Part shown: in pieces, positions 6,205 through 6,485 of the stretch | How the letters are laid out: each line of letters starts with the position of its first letter | How positions within the stretch are numbered: the first letter of the stretch is position 1 | Source: an uncultured Gemmatimonadota bacterium | GTDB lineage: Bacteria; Gemmatimonadota; Gemmatimonadetes; Gemmatimonadales; Gemmatimonadaceae | Direction of reading: 5' to 3' | Length of the DNA stretch: 6,485 bases | Assembly: GCA_903906325.1 (NCBI GenBank) | Contig: CAIVJV010000101.1 | Coordinates: 1 to 6,485 of the forward strand | Notes under the pieces: model-generated | Told to the model about the DNA's origin: nothing | What the model saw: the letters and a program-made list of their open reading frames with translations, nothing else | Database searches by the model: none | Position numbers and translations under genes: made by a program

Positions 6205-6450
6205 ATGTTCGGATTGGGTCCAGGGGAGCTGATTTTCTTCGCGTTGGTCATCCTGGTCGTCTTCGGGGCCAAGAAGGTGCCGGAGCTGATGGGAGGGATC
6301 GGGAAGGGGATCCGTGAGTTCAAGCGCAACATGAACGACGTGCAGCGCGAGATCGCGACGCCGGCCGAGCGTGAGGCGCTGCCGCCGGGTGAGTCGCGGA
6401 CCGTGCAGCACGACGATGCGGTCGAGAAAGAGCCGAAGCGGCTGATGTGA
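6205..6450 (+). CDS. tatA: Twin-arginine translocase subunit TatA/TatE
   Basis: TatA multimerises in the cytoplasmic membrane around TatBC to pass folded proteins carrying twin-arginine signals (family knowledge). The 81-residue product has the classic L-shape: a short N-terminus with Glu8 at the polar site, one membrane helix at about 9-20 (LIFFALVILVVF), the Phe20-Gly21 hinge, and an amphipathic helix starting AKKVPELMGGIGKGIREFK, followed by a charged, disordered tail ending KEPKRLM. The Phe-Gly hinge followed by KK.PEL marks TatA/E; TatB has Gly-Pro at this place. Length is normal. ATG at 6205 has the strong AAGGGGG upstream. Neither tatB nor tatC is in the window; one may lie downstream or elsewhere, and many bacteria run with TatA and TatC only. 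It is the last gene of the probable TPR-prenyl synthase-DUF4321-tatA operon. Confidence 0.95.
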   Translation: MFGLGPGELIFFALVILVVFGAKKVPELMGGIGKGIREFKRNMNDVQREIATPAEREALPPGESRTVQHDDAVEKEPKRLM

Positions 6451-6457
6451 AGCGGGT

Positions 6458-6476
6458 GGGGCCGGACGTCGGCCCC
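6458..6476 (+). terminator. GC-rich hairpin downstream of tatA, possible terminator
   Basis: GGGGCCG (6458-6464) pairs perfectly with CGGCCCC (6470-6476) around the 5-nt loop GACGT, starting 8 bp after the tatA stop. The position and 7-bp all-GC stem suit an operon end. No T tract follows in the nine bases left (ggtccgacg), so it could be a tract-poor terminator or an mRNA 3'-end stabiliser. An alternative pairing, CGGAC (6463-6467) with GTCCG (6478-6482), exists. Confidence 0.45.
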
Positions 6477-6485
6477 GGTCCGACG

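Noticed and set aside
6205..6450. tatB instead of tatA
   Set aside because: The hinge is Phe-Gly followed by KK.PEL, as in TatA/E; TatB normally has Gly-Pro there and a longer cytoplasmic tail.

Overview
The window is GC-rich bacterial DNA, almost fully coding, with every supported gene on the + strand. The protein flavour (HutU/HutI, a long-chain polyprenyl synthase, a DUF4321-like small membrane protein next to TatA, and a start codon placed directly behind a -10-like element) fits a Gram-negative, high-GC lineage such as Gemmatimonadota. That placement is inferred from impression, not from a search.

Region 1 (about 1-3386) is part of a histidine-utilisation (hut) operon. It holds the 3' two thirds of urocanate hydratase (hutU), a radical SAM protein with a SPASM-like C-terminal cysteine set, and a complete imidazolonepropionase (hutI). 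HutU and HutI catalyse consecutive steps: urocanate to imidazolonepropionate, then to N-formiminoglutamate. The radical SAM gene overlaps both neighbours (7 bp with hutU, 4 bp with hutI), so it is very probably co-transcribed and translationally coupled with them, although no radical SAM enzyme is part of the known pathway.

Region 2 (3387-3468) is the only real intergenic gap before the end of the window. It has a plausible -35/-10 promoter whose predicted start point falls on or beside the GTG of the next gene, which suggests a leaderless transcript.

Region 3 (3469-6450) looks like a second, tightly packed operon: a TPR-repeat protein, a trans-polyprenyl diphosphate synthase (quinone side chain type), a 92-residue DUF4321-like membrane protein, and TatA of the twin-arginine translocase. 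Junctions are GTGA (4 bp overlap), TGATG (1 bp overlap) and an 11 bp gap with a strong Shine-Dalgarno. The last three products act at or supply the cytoplasmic membrane. A GC-rich hairpin right after tatA may end the operon.

No tRNA, rRNA, CRISPR array, insertion sequence or phage gene is visible. Most of the window is ordinary metabolism; the points worth a second look are the radical SAM gene embedded in the hut operon and the probable leaderless promoter.
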